Notes: generated by a model not told the origin, from the sequence alone. A stretch of 64,000 bases of DNA from Enchytraeus crypticus (GCA_905160935.1 CAJHZI010000552.1:481501-545500); one strand, 5' to 3'; positions 13,634 through 25,510 are shown, counted from the first letter of the stretch. A program made the numbers and translations.

Positions 13634-13953
13634 ATGGGGAAGTGTTCGCCAAGACTCTGTCTAAAGAAGATACGTTCTGATTGCCTGTCCTCCTCGTGTA
13701 CCATTGTATGCGTCAAAGTCTTCCTCGTCGTGTCAAATCTTGTATTTATGGTAAGTCAATTTACTTTTTACTGATTTAATTTGTACGCTGAAATTTTTTA
13801 TATTGATTCATCATCATTATCATCATCATCATCATCTTCATCATCATCATCATCATCTTCATCAGCATCATCATCATAATCATGATCATGATCATGATCA
13901 TCATCATCATCATAATCATCATCTTCATAATCATCATCATAATCCATCATCAT

Positions 13954-13985
<32 letters not shown>

Positions 13986-15914
13986 ATCATCATCATAATC
14001 ATCATCATATCATCATCATTATCATCATCATCATCATCATTATCATCATCATCATCATCATCATAATCATCATCATAATCATCATCATAATCATCATTAT
14101 CATCATCATCATCATCATTATCATCATCATCATCATCATCATAATCATCATCATAATCATCATCATAATCATCATTATCATCATCATCATCATCATCGTC
14201 ATCAGATTAAGAACGAGAAAGATTAGCTGGACTCACATTATCCACATTTCCAACGATTCTAGTTTTCTGATATCCCCCTTATTTTAGTAAGATACATGTT
14301 TCACATCCATATAGTAGCGTGTCCCATACTAAAGCTTTCACTATCGCTACCTTAATGTATTTCAATATACTTTTTGTTTTATGTTCTTTCCTTTTGCCGG
14401 TGACCTCTACTGTTTGTGCAATCCTACAATACATTTCGGAATCAAATTTTTCAGCATCTGTTATAGTGTGACCTAAATATATGCTGAAACTCCTTACCTG
14501 TTTCAACCGCGTCTCATTATTGTGATACTGCATGGGCATTCAATATTCTTTTTTTAACTATTTAAGCTGAATAAATCTCTTTAAATAGAAACACGACATT
14601 TTCAATTGGAGTGTGCCTATTGCGCAGATTGGTGGTTTGGTCCTATTGAGTGCCAGTGTCTGGCTGCACGCTAAAGAACATGACCTCCTATTTATCACAC
14701 TTCTCGGTGGGACAGCAGACAAGCCCGAGCATGCCCTGCCGATAGCTCAGGCTGAAGCGCTTACTCCGCACGGGCCTGCAGCAGCCGCTACAGCCCGACC
14801 GCCTGAGCCCGCTTCCACGCTAGCAGCCTCTCGCACGCTGCTAGACGCTTTCGTGCTCTTCCTATTGGCTGTGAGTCTGGCGCTGATTGTTGTCAGTTTT
14901 CTGGGCTGCTGCGGAGCGTACACCGACAGCATCTGCTTCATATGCTTTGTAAGTATAATCATCATCGTCGTATCTTTAATCCCAGCCTAAATAGGTTCGG
15001 GAAAACTTTGTAAGTATAATTTATTGGTTAATTTCAACAATTTATTTTTGCTGGTATCGGCACAAAAAACAGAAATCTTGACATTCATTCTTTCATAAAA
15101 TAAACTGGTAAAGCTAAGGTTAACGTCAGTTTCTTTACTCGAAAGCCATGCCAGTGACTTGTGAACCCAGGATTTGAACCCCGCACATACTGATCCGCTG
15201 TCGAGTATCTTACCGACATCACATAAAAAGCAAATTGAACTAGAGGAATATTAAAATTAAAATAAATTAGAGATAGTCCTTACATAAAGGATGCTATAGT
15301 ATTGAAGCACATTTGATCAGATACTTTTATTGCCTCAACATTACAGCACGTTGAGAATATTCTGACGTCTGTCATATTTTAACTTTTTGAGTTAAACTAC
15401 GGAACTTCGAATCCCTATTAATTAACTAAAAGTGTATATCAGTTTCTAATATACCAATTCAACTGAAATAGTAATAGTTTTCGTAGAAATAGCAACATTA
15501 AGTTAATAAAAACTAAGCTATGGAGACAATTCTGGTATTAGTCTCAACAATAAAATAAGTGCAGCCAGAATCGTAACGATGAGAGACTGAAATGAGCAAT
15601 TAGCTAGAAATAGAATATAACTGCGCAATCGTGACGATATTGAAGCTTGATAGAGCTGTAACTTGTAAGCGAGACCTAATTCCTCTTGTAATTTCGCCAG
15701 ATAATGTTCGGATAATGAGAATATGAAACGCCTCGCTCTGTAACTGACCCTGGGTGACTCGGTTCTTGTGTGGAATATTAAGTGGCTACTTCATATCAGA
15801 GTAGCCGTTAATAAAGCTACCATCGATTGGATCACATGGAGTTCTACTAGAGTTCCAGTTAGGCCTACATAATAATAATAATAATAATAATAATAAGAAT
15901 AATAACAATAATAA

Positions 15915-15945
<31 letters not shown>

Positions 15946-17010
15946 AATAATATAAACATTTGAAGTAGTATTCTTCAAAACCTAGAAATTTTCTATCCTG
16001 TATTTCATAATTATTTATAATAATAATAATAATAACAACAATAATAATAATAATAATAACAATTAGAGTGCTACAGTCATCAATGACAACATCGAGCACT
16101 ATCGAGACAAAAGCAAGCCGGCAAGCAAAAAGAAGGTCCAAAAACGGTGCAAATTTCAAAATTCAGAAAATCAGTCCAAAGTACATAGCTGCTAATATTG
16201 TGATGATGTCATAATACTAACAGAAGCTGATAGGCTACTAATTACCAATTTTAAAATGTCGTCCTAACTTTAGTAGTATAAAGTGAACTGAAATTCGTAT
16301 AGAAGTCCTATTCATTTGTGGTAACCTTATGACGCTTTTCTATATTATGCTGACATAGTAGGCCTAAGACCTTTTAGGCCTGAGTTCCAAGCTAAGCCCA
16401 TTGGACGATCCTTTAGTCCTGAATACCAAGCTGAGCCCATTGGATGATCCTTTAGTCCCAAGCTGAGCCCATGGTACGATCCTTTAGTCCCAAGCTGAGT
16501 CTATTGGACGATCATTTAGTTCCAAGATGAGCCCATTGGACGATCCTTTAATCCTGAGTACCAAGATGAGCCCCTTTGGACGATCCTTTAGTCCCAACCT
16601 GAGCCCATTGGATGATCCTTTAGTCCTGAATCCCAAACTGAATCCATTGGATGATCCTTTAGTCCTGAGTCCCAAGCTGAGACCATTGGACGATACTTTA
16701 GTCCTGAATCCCAAGCTGAACCCATTGGACGAGGTACATAACAACACGGATCATAATAGGATTTAATGTGATAAATTCACTATTGAAGATCTCGTAAGCT
16801 CAGGTTCCTTAATTTATGAAGAACACCGCAAGAACTTATTCCTGAGTAATTTCGACTATGATTTTATTTGATTTTGATGTCAATGTATTACAGTATTGTG
16901 TACTGTTACTGGTCATATTGGTCTTTCAATTCGCCGTCATTGGACTGGTCGAACCCATTAAACAAAGGGTATGCTATCCATCTTTTTCTCTCTCTCTCTT
17001 TTTCTTTCTT

Positions 17011-17054
<44 letters not shown>

Positions 17055-20000
17055 TGCCAATCCATTCGAAAAAAGCTCTCGGTTGTCCTCTTAAAAAATA
17101 AGTCTAAGATTAGTCTGTCTCTAGAATACAATGCCACTGTCAGAGCTACTATACGAAATAATTTTGAACTATTAACCTCCTTAGCCTCAGCAGGCAAGTG
17201 TTCTAACAATTCTGTCGTTCACACAATACTAGCTTGTTGATCCAACACATATACGTATATAAAGATAAGCAGGTCTATAAATAACAAATCCCACGTATCT
17301 CCATGACTTGTTTTATCTCACACGTAGTTGATAGCGGCAGACAGAATACAAGTCCGGGGCGTGAAGTAATCTTTTGTCCGGCGGGAAGCCATAAACATGG
17401 CTTGAGCCGGACAGTTTAGTCCGACCTGTCTCTACATAAATAATCTACTCATGTCTTCTGGGCTTCCTTTTTCTTCCCGCCCTCTTCCCTTGTTTGGAGC
17501 AACAACTGGCCAAATATAAGGTCTCTTTGTTGAGAGCATTTGTGATGATTCTCAAATTTTCTTCTTATTGTTAAGTTTTTTTCTAAATCAGAGCGATGTT
17601 CTGGTAAGATGGTAAAGTTAATGTTAACGCTAGTTTTCACACTCAAAAGCGATGTCAGTGACGGATGAGCCTAGGATTTGAACTCCGCTCATGCTGATCC
17701 GCGGTCGAATATCTTGCCGACATCGCCAAATATTTAGATCTCGGGTGATACTTTTAATAAGCAGATTATTTTAATGTAATAATAATAATAAAGGTTTAAC
17801 GTCCGTTTCCTCATCCAGGGATGATGTCAGGGACGTCAAAGTATATTCATTCTTATGCAATATTATAATATTATAATAATGTATATAATGTTATAATTAA
17901 ATATTATAATATTATAATAATGTATATAATATTATAATTACATATTATAATATTATAATAATGTATATAATATTATAATTACATTAGTCACATTCTTATA
18001 ATGTAAGTATATTCTTTCTTATGCACTACGACAATTAGCTACGACAAGGCTGTGTATTACACATTCTTCAATAGTACGGGCAAGGAAACCTGTAGGAAGT
18101 GTTTGTTCATTCTTAATTATGCGCAGACTGAAGAGGACGAAACCCTTCGAATTAGTTTAATCAAAAATTAGAACGAATTTCGTGATTTAATCAAATTAAT
18201 AATTAATCTAGAATAAATTAATATTGAATTGAATTATTTGATATCAAATCAATTAATTTGAATGGTCCAAGTACTGGTCTAGTACAGCAATTTGCTATTA
18301 TAATTATTAATTATTTATGCCTTATAAAGCAACAAGTTTAGATTTATTTTAAAGTTGTAAAATCTAAATGTAGTCAGTGGATTATTTTTAGTTATGTGTA
18401 CTTGTTAGACTGTTCGGAAAAAATTAATGGTTGGTCTTTGTAGACCAGTTTTAATTCTTTAAATTAAAAAAAAAATTCTTAATTAAATGCGTTAGTCCTG
18501 CAAGAGTTTTCCGGTATGTCATCAGCTATTAGAAATTGCTGTTCTATTAAGTTTATCTTATATTCAGCTGCTGCTCCCCTTACATGAGCAGCAGGTTTAA
18601 GACAATTTCTCTGATTAGTTCCATCACTGGACAGATAATTAGGAACATTTTGAAAGATAGACGGCCAGGATCATCCTTTAAGAAGCTCTTAGTACGTTTC
18701 CTACTTATTCATTGATGTTGTGTTTAAATTAAACATATACTCTTCTTCTTCTACTTAGCCATTTATCAATTAAACTAAATCAGGATGTTTAAATTCAAGT
18801 CTGTATTTCATTGAATTATTTCGGCTTTCAGATTTACACGAGTGTGGTAGAAACAATGAAGAATCAGATAAGATACGAGTACAATGCAACCCATCGTAAA
18901 ACATCCGCAGATCTGCAGTACACGCTCGAGCTAACTAAAACTTGGGATAACCTCCAGCTAACCGTGAGCATGCTCAGTGCATGTCTTAATCAATCAATCA
19001 ATCAATCAGTCAATCACAGCCAATCAATCAATCTGTCAATTAATTACAATCAATCGATCAATCACAGTCAGTCAATCAATCAATAAATGACAGTCAATCA
19101 ATCAATCAGTCAATCACAGTCAATCAATCAATCACAGTCAATCAATCAATCACAGTCAATCAATCAATCACAGTCAATCAATTAATAACAATAATCACAG
19201 TCAATCAATCACAATCAATCTATCAATCATAGTCAATCAATCAATCAATCACAATCAATCTATCAATCAATCACAGTCAATCAATCAATCAATCACAGTC
19301 AATCAATCAATCACAGTCAATCAATCAATCACAGCCAATCAATCAATCAATCACAGTCAATCAATCAATCACAGTCAATCAATCAATCATAGTCAATCAA
19401 TCAATAAAATCTATAAATTCATCAGTGAATCAATATATTAATGCTTATCCACAGATAACGTTGCAATAATATTTGACTGAATGACTCAATAAATAATTCA
19501 ATGATAATTGTAATCATCAACCAACAGCGAGTATAGTCTTTATTGATTGATTGACGCAACGAATTTAATTAATTAAAATTAATTTAATTTAATTTAATTA
19601 AACAGCGTAAGTCTTATGGTAATCGTTAAAGTACATTCAGTAACAGAACAACTAAATAATTAATCTATCGATGTTTAATCGATAAATTGTATCAATTTGC
19701 AAGAATCAGTAAATCTATAATTATGCAGATATATCATTCTTGCCATAAAATATAACCCATCTACATGAATTATTCGAAATTCATTTAAATTACTTATTAA
19801 ATGATTCAATCCATGATTTCATGTATAATGAATTATTCGATTAGTCAATATGTCAGTCAGTCGACCCCTCAATCATTCAATTAATAAATTATAATCAATC
19901 AAGTCGATCCTTCAAAAAATGAAGTCGCGTAATCAATCAGCTAATGATATAATTATGAAATTAATATATTTAGCAATTGATAGGCTAATGAAAAGAAAAG

Positions 20001-20180
20001 ACATTCGGTTGGTGAGCGTCTAGGCTTCAGAAAATTTTTCAAAAATTTAAACGAATGGAAAAGTCTCAAATAGGGGATTGGCTTGTTGTGTGATGTAGAA
20101 CAGAGAGGATTTGAGACAGTCCATTCTCTATTGGTATCCCGATCCTAGTTAAACTGCGATTCAAGAGATGATGATGATGG

Positions 20181-20211
<31 letters not shown>

Positions 20212-20233
20212 GACGATGATGATGATGACGATG

Positions 20234-20265
<32 letters not shown>

Positions 20266-20300
20266 GATGATGATGAAGGTGATGATGATGATGATGAAGG

Positions 20301-20334
<34 letters not shown>

Positions 20335-20800
20335 AAGCTAACGAAATATCACCACGACATTTGAGAAAAATCAGAGTAATCAATCAGTCTCGTGCTTCAG
20401 CATATCAGCCAACGAGCTGAAAGTGCGAGATGTTGATCTGGACGAAGGAATTAGTTATAATCCACTTGATGTTGTTGTTGTTGCAGTGGAACTGCTGTGG
20501 AGCATCTGGTCCAAAGGACTACCACGACAGTTACTGGTTCAACCACACTCAATTTGCTGATGGTCCCTTCGTGCCGCCGTCCTGTTGTGTAATGGTCAGA
20601 GATGATCCGGTGGCGGCAGGAAGTCCGTGGATTGTAAAGGAAGAGCAGGGATTGGTGGATACAGGGAGGCAATGGAGGATTAAGGATGAAGTCCAGTGTC
20701 AGATTGAGGCAATACTAAACATGAATCACTCCATTCCAGCTGATAATATTCATTTAAAAGTATGAGTAGTAATTTATTAACAGTCTCCCTCTCTTTACTA

Positions 20801-20838
<38 letters not shown>

Positions 20839-23163
20839 CTCTTTCACTCTCTCTTTCTCTCTCAAAACTTTCTCACCCTCTCACTCTTTTTCTCTCTCAC
20901 CCTCTCTCTCTTTCTCTCTCTACCTACTACTCTGCCTATCTACTACTACTGGCTCAGGGTGTATTTATTTGGACTGATTTTCTGGATTTTGGAATATGCA
21001 CCGTTTTTGGACTTTCTTTTTGCTCGCTGGCTTGATTTTATCTCAATAGTGCTCGATGTTGTCATTGATGACTGTAGCACTCTAATTGTTGTTATTATTT
21101 TTTATTATTTAACCCTGTTGTGTCCTTCACACTCATTTACAAATATATCCATCCACCAACAAGTTGACTTTATCAACTTGTATCTTTGTTTTTAACGTAC
21201 AATAATTTGTATAGGATATAATGCTTCGCAATTGTGATTGGACTAACTTGTTGATCTATAGAGTGCTCTTATAGAGCGTGAAAAGAGACTGCGAGTAGGA
21301 AGAAGTACCTTGAACCTGTCGCTTAAAAGAGCATACAATGAGAGCGAAAGTGAGATAGATTGTTTAACTATCTCAGAGTATCTTAGACTATGAACATAAA
21401 GAACCCAATAAGTGATGAAAAAACAAATAGGTAAACGAATGTCTTAATAGCGTAGGGGTAACGTCATGAAGTTTTAAATGACAGATCCTGAGGTGAATTG
21501 AACCCACGTGGGTTCGAATCCCAGCCGCGCTGATCTGAGAGTAAAATCTCGGACATTCACTGGACTGGTTATACGGAAAATGGAATAAATTTCCTAACGG
21601 TTTAGACATGTGGTATTAAAAGTGATCGATATCAACATGGTTGTCTATTTCACTATAATGCGTGTTTACTTTTTTTAAAGTGTGCGTCACAGTAAACATA
21701 AGAAAAAGTGAAATACGTCGCTAAGATAAAAGCTGGTAAAGCTAAGGTTAACGTCAGTTTTCTCACTCGAAAGCGATGCCAGTGACGGGAGAGCCCAGGA
21801 TTTGAACCCTGCACATACTGATCCGCAGTCGAGTGCCTTACCGACTACGCCACTGGCTCCAGCCAAATGAATGTTGTCAAGATGAATGTTATTGTTAAGA
21901 TGAATGTTATTGTCAAGATGAATGTTATTGTTAAGATGAATGTTTTCCATGTGAATATTATCAATAATTTAACGATAACATATCTCAAATTTGTGCATAG
22001 AAAGTACCGTACTTTTAATGAACCTAATATTGCAACCTTCTGAAGCAGTCACCCACCCAATAAGTAACATATTAATTGATTCACGTATATTTAACTAAAG
22101 TCAACTTGAAACCAAAGAAAACCACAGAGAAAGTGAAATAGCTATTAATGATACTGATCTTAAATGTATAATTATGCCTACCTATTATCAATAATTTTAT
22201 TTATTTTGAATTTCTTTATTTCAAATCTTTAATTTTTACTTTATATTTTCGTTTTAAGTTCACCATGGTTCACATTTAATTTGTGCTCACTTATTGCATT
22301 TACTTGCTTGTTTGCATTGCTTGTGAACTGTACAGGGTTGAATGACCCTTTTTGGTGATCTAAATAAATAAATAAATAAAATGTGACATACAGGCCTAAA
22401 GGCGCTGATATATGCTCAACTAGTTTTGATTCCATATTATCTTGTGGCAGTTGGATATTTTTAAATCCAGTAAACAGTATCCATGTTTATGTAATTCTAT
22501 TGTAGGGTTGCCAATCAGTTATCGGCGCTCAGCTAGATAACTATGATTATTCTATAACAGTCTTCTCAGCTCTAGTCGTTATACAGGTCAGCAATATCAA
22601 TGCAATTCTTATTAAGCATTTATCTTTAGTAAATAAATCAAAAATTAATCTTACTTAATCGCCGATACTCATTTAACAATAGAAGTTTTCATGCAGGTAG
22701 CGTTCTTTTGAAGATATCTTTATTGTAGTTTTTGAACGATCTTAGGTATTCCAGACTTCATTACAAGATCGATCTTGACATGCTATTTTAATTCCTTCAA
22801 TGGTTATTTAAAGATCCACTCGAATGAGGACATGAAGAAGAAAATGGAAGATAGAGATGAGTGGAAGCGTATATACCATGGACCTGCCAGTAGGCAGTGT
22901 ACTACGAGAGAGAGAGAGAGAACTGGTTATTTTACATGTCAACTGTTATACGTGATCCTGTGTCTTTAAATAAAAACACTTAACATTACTTCAATTATTC
23001 AAAAATTAACGATATTAGAGTCAATTTTAAAATAAATTTAATTAATTGATTGATCAGCTGTGCATTTTTGTAGGTAACTGAAATCGTCCACGCCATTTTG
23101 TTTCTAGTGACACTACGCCGTCAGCTAACAGAATACACGTTCTGTATGGAAGACGACTGTTAA
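13634..23163 (+). CDS. Tetraspanin, 7 coding exons, 362 aa
   Basis: Exons: 13634-13750, 14628-14948, 16894-16968, 18832-18963, 20487-20759, 22506-22586, 23074-23163 (stop). All introns are phase 0 with GT...AG ends. Tetraspanins are four-pass membrane proteins that organise partner proteins in membrane microdomains. TM1 is at about residues 26-52 (split by intron 1), TM2 110-132 followed by the family GCCG at about 132-135, TM3 147-165, TM4 about 323-345. The large loop has the hallmark CCG (residues 218-220), a second 'PPSCC', a single C and a final GC, six cysteines in all. N-terminal cysteines and the C-terminal 'CMEDDC' could be palmitoylated (inference). The small loop, encoded in a GC-rich part of exon 2, is unusually long and rich in Ala and Pro. 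Length is above the common 220-300 aa. The start is the first ATG in frame; paralogue identity is not assigned. AATAAA at 23261 could be the polyA signal. Confidence 0.9.
13800..14205. repeat. (ATC)n array in tetraspanin intron 1
   Basis: About 400 bp of cat/atc triplets with recurrent 'cataatcatcatcataat' higher-order units (13930-14180). Confidence 0.95.
14210..14539 (-). mobile_element. LINE reverse-transcriptase C-terminal fragment
   Basis: The minus strand encodes 'SIYLGHTITDAEKFDSEM' and 'VKALVWDTLLYGCETC', diagnostic of the region after the RT catalytic core in non-LTR elements (YLG-x-x-I-T-x-D, K-x-L-V-W-x-x-L-L-Y-G-C-E-T). It continues into a worn 'LE(S/A)L(E/K)MWI' segment before the ATC array. 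5'-truncated, inside intron 1. Confidence 0.85.
15105..15225 (-). mobile_element. S1 SINE in tetraspanin intron 2
   Basis: 'gtaaagctaaggttaacgtc' to 'gagtatcttaccgacatc', slightly 5'-truncated. Confidence 0.8.
15865..16062. repeat. (AAT)n blocks
   Basis: Two aat runs (15870-15952 and 16016-16060); the second adjoins the S3 copy and is probably its tail. Confidence 0.9.
16062..16185 (-). mobile_element. S3 repeat
   Basis: 'agagtgctacagtcatcaat', 'gacaacatcgagcactatcg' and 'ggtccaaaaacggtgcaaat'. Confidence 0.8.
16375..16738. repeat. Minisatellite, ~35-42 bp units in intron 2
   Basis: About nine units of 'cccattggacgatcctttag' plus 'tcctgaatcccaagctga'. It ends 155 bp before exon 3; the unit does not resemble the exon. 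Confidence 0.95.
16980..17052. repeat. (CT)n tract just after exon 3 donor
   Basis: Starts about 12 bases downstream of the GTATGC donor of tetraspanin exon 3. Confidence 0.9.
17376..17412. ncRNA. Compact GC-rich hairpin in tetraspanin intron 3
   Basis: Perfect stems GTCCGGC/GCCGGAC and AAGCCAT/ATGGCTT, separated by a GGG/GA internal loop and capped by AAAC. It lies in a patch markedly richer in G and C than the surrounding intron, with further GTCCG-like words on both sides (17352, 17422). Whether it is transcribed separately is unknown. Confidence 0.4.
17606..17732 (-). mobile_element. S1 SINE in intron 3
   Basis: Diverged copy with 'ggatttgaactccgctcatg' and 'atcttgccgacatcgcc'. Confidence 0.8.
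17775..17850 (-). mobile_element. S6 repeat with (AAT)n
   Basis: 'aataaaggtttaacgtccgt', 'cctcatccagggatgatgtc', 'agggacgtc'. On the minus strand the core ends in GACGTTAAACC and an ATT tail. Confidence 0.75.
17855..17995. repeat. Tandem 'ttataataatgtatataata' units
   Basis: Three to four AT-only units of about 47 bp. Confidence 0.85.
18985..19410. repeat. (AATC)n array after exon 4 donor
   Basis: About 420 bp of aatc runs punctuated by 'aatcacagtc', so the array carries dozens of AG dinucleotides. It begins about 25 bases after the exon 4 donor. Confidence 0.95.
20045..20340 (+). mobile_element. S8 repeat with long (GAT)n tail in intron 4
   Basis: 'gaatggaaaagtctcaaata', 'ccgatcctagttaaactgcg' and a GAT/GGT tail of about 170 bp. 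Confidence 0.85.
20780..20935. repeat. (CT)n tract in intron 5
   Basis: Begins about 20 bases after the exon 5 donor (GTATGA). Confidence 0.9.
20955..21108 (+). mobile_element. S3 repeat, full length
   Basis: 'ggactgattttctggatttt', 'cttctttttgctcgctggct', 'caatagtgctcgatgttgtc', ending in GTTATTATT. The 3' third folds as AGTGC...GCACT enclosing TGTCAT/ATGAC. Confidence 0.85.
21240..21660 (+). mobile_element. Composite S4 + S2 repeat
   Basis: An S4-like segment (21250-21340), a shared linker ('cagagtatcttagactatga') and a full S2 tRNA-like SINE (21437-21660; 'gggttcgaatcccagccgcg'). The same composite in the same order occurs inverted at 50826-51245. Confidence 0.8.
21728..21945 (-). mobile_element. 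S1 SINE, full length, plus 18-bp tandem repeats
   Basis: S1 at 21728-21866 includes the complete 5' end 'ggctggagccagtggcg' (minus strand). Immediately beyond it lie five 18-bp units 'aagatgaatgttattgt'. Confidence 0.85.
22820..22925 (+). mobile_element. LINE-A 3' end in intron 6
   Basis: 'atgaagaagaaaatggaaga' through 'tgccagtaggcagtgtac' and a GA tail. Confidence 0.8.
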
Positions 23164-23289
23164 TGGAGATCAGCAAAATAACTGAAAAACTCTTCTTTAA
23201 TTGCTAAAAAAATGTTTACACTAACATTTGCTATACTCATTTTTCATTAGGATAATTGTAAATAAATATTTATTCAACAATATATACAG

Positions 23290-23585
23290 TATATACAACT
23301 CCCCGAGTTGTGTCTGGGTTTTTGAAGTATTGACCAACCGGTGACTGCACGTGTCGTAGGAGGCGACTAAAGCACTAAGATCCATACCAACGTCAGAAAG
23401 GGCATTCGGCTGGTGAGCGCCTTGGCTCCAGAAATTGCTACAAAATGTAAACGAATGGAAAAGTCTCAAATAGGGGATGAACTGATGGATGATAAGATGT
23501 GGGACAGAGAGGATTTGAGACATTCTATTCGTATCACGACCCTAGTTAAACTGTGATTCAAGGGAAGATGATGATGATGATATAC
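23290..23585 (+). mobile_element. S8 repeat with extended 5' part
   Basis: The longest copy: 'gtcgtaggaggcgactaaag', 'gggcattcggctggtgagcg', then the usual 'ggatttgagacattctattc' body and a GAT tail. Shows that S8 is at least about 270 bp. Confidence 0.75.
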
Positions 23586-23783
23586 AGTGTATTATACGGT
23601 CTATTATTGTTGATCTCCAGTAATCCTAAAATCGATAAATCGAATATTCTGATCACTGCGCACGATTATACTTAATTCTAATTCACTTATCTAATTCGAA
23701 TCGATTCATCGACTGCATTTATCTAATTCTAAAATCGATTACTCAAATGCACTTACCTAATCCATATATTTAAAATCTATATA

Positions 23784-24744
23784 CAGGGGTGGATCCAGGA
23801 ATTTTTTAAGGGGGGCCCGAAATTTTTTTGAGAGTGTACATTTTTTTACTTACGCCTTCTTCGGGACATGTGACACAACCAGACAAATTTTTGTGAGGGG
23901 GGGCTCAAATACGTTCGGCTCATAGAGTGAGTGTATCCCCGTACCTTACCCCCCCCCCGCTCATATCCGTACTGAAGTCAGGGGAAAACCTAAAGTCCTA
24001 CATTTGTTTTGGAAAAAGTAGGTTAATTTTTTCACCTCTGAAGAAACTCTGCGGATCTCTACGAATTGCAAAAGTGACCTAATTTTGGCGGTGGTGGGGC
24101 TTAAGCCCCTCCCAGCCAAGGCTGTTTGCACCATTGCTACGGGACAGAGTTCACATTTTTTACTTACACCATTTTTTCCTCCAATTTGGTTATGCATTGG
24201 TTCAATTGAAAATTGAGAGCTAGTGAAGCGGTCAAAATGTTTCAGGCCCCTTCCATTATACAGGGCTCCTAGTATATCCTAGAAAAAACTGAGCTTTCGG
24301 AACTGCATTCCCAGTCTTACCCTCCCCCCCCGGGCCCCCCTAACCACTGCCATTACTAACATGTTTACACCACGAAATTTTCATAGGAACAATTAATATA
24401 TACCCTTTCCTACCCTCCCCCAGGGTCCCCCCCAAGCCACTGCCATTGCTGACATGCTTACACATCGAAATTGCCATATGAACAATGAATATATACCCTT
24501 TCTTACCCTCCCCCGGGGCCCCCTAACCACTGCCATTACTGACATATTTACACATCGAAATTGCCATAAAACAATGAATATATACCCTGTCTTACCTTCC
24601 CCCCGCCCCCCCCCCCCCCCTTATCACTGCCATTACTAACATATTTAAACATCGAAATTGCCATAGGAACAATGAAAATATAGTTTTAAAAATTTTATTG
24701 GCGGACCTAAGTGGGGGAGCCCGGGCCCCCTGGATCCGCCACTG
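23784..24744. mobile_element. hAT-like non-autonomous DNA transposon
   Basis: Begins CAGGGGTGGATCCAGG and ends in the complement of CAGTGGCGGATCCAGG: 16-bp terminal inverted repeats with two mismatches. The 8-bp direct repeat TCTATATA flanks it exactly (23776-23783 and 24745-24752). An 8-bp duplication plus CAG...CTG ends is typical of the hAT superfamily (P elements also give 8 bp). The 961-bp interior has no transposase and contains about four ~105-bp repeats with G- and C-homopolymers. Confidence 0.85.
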
Positions 24745-24884
24745 TCTATATACATCCATCGGTAGAATTCGTTATGCCAATACTGTCAAATTATATCTTA
24801 GGTTCTAAAAATTGTCCAACATATACACAAATGTTGATTTTTTCACTCTGTAAATCATGAGCAGAATAGATATAAAAAAGAATC

Positions 24885-24938
24885 CGCGACCTCTCGTTCA
24901 AGAGGCGAGCTCTCTACCACTGCGCCACGAGGCTTTCC
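24885..24938 (-). mobile_element. tRNA-like 5' half, third tRNA-related family
   Basis: The minus strand reads 'gcctcgtggcgcagtggtag' followed by 'agctcgcctcttgaacga' and 'ggtcgcggattc', which resembles a tRNA D-arm and anticodon region. The B box is incomplete, so it is more likely a SINE head or tRNA fragment than a working tRNA gene. Confidence 0.5.
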
Positions 24939-25007
24939 TTGCTGAACGGATAAAATGAAATAGATATTATGATAGAACTAGAATAGATGGAGTAGAATAT
25001 ACATGTA

Positions 25008-25009
<2 letters not shown>

Positions 25010-25083
<74 letters not shown>
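25010..25083. repeat. (AT)n microsatellite
   Basis: Uninterrupted AT run. Confidence 0.95.
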
Positions 25084-25085
<2 letters not shown>

Positions 25086-25227
25086 GAAAGCTTAAATAAA
25101 AAAGCTGAACCAAACATAACTAGCACATCTCTAAGAGTACTAGTGACGACTAAGTGCTTTGTATTCCGTATATAGCTACAAGAAGTGAAAAGGTATAAAG
25201 GGCCCACCTAGTCATAAGCAGCATCTC

Positions 25228-25280
25228 GTAAGAAATTAATACGGATCTGCTAGTAGGCAGTGCACTGAAAGAGAGAGATA
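25228..25280 (+). mobile_element. LINE-A 3' terminus
   Basis: 'acggatctgctagtaggcag' and 'tgcactgaaagagagag'. Confidence 0.6.
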
Positions 25281-25319
25281 GTGACACACTTGTAATACGC
25301 ATGTTCTGTAGAGTTTCCT

Positions 25320-25510
25320 TTCTTATGGTTGCTGTTTTTTGTAGTTTTCGCTATTTCTTCCCTTTCCTATCCATAGTTACTAGTAATCGTTGCCTTTTGT
25401 TGGCGCTCCAATAGCAGCCCACGCGGAATTAAGAATAACCTCCAATACCCTGACGATTTTTTACTTTCGAAGCAGTAGACACTCGGTCTTCCAAAGTCGT
25501 GGCCCACAAA
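25320..25510 (+). mobile_element. S7 repeat
   Basis: 'ggttattagtaatcg'-like block ('ttactagtaatcgttgcctt'), 'cagcccacgcggaattaaga' and 'cactcggtcttccaa'. Related copies at 34104-34260 and 37487-37680. Confidence 0.6.

Noticed and set aside
21437-21540. Genuine tRNA genes at the S1 and S2 box A/B motifs
   Set aside because: The arms do not close into a full cloverleaf, and the same sequence is dispersed with identical flanks, which fits tRNA-derived SINEs.
21388-21609. Conserved 73-aa peptide shared by 21388-21609 (-) and 50882-51103 (+)
   Set aside because: The shared open frame is the translation of the composite S4-S2 repeat; similarity is at DNA level throughout.
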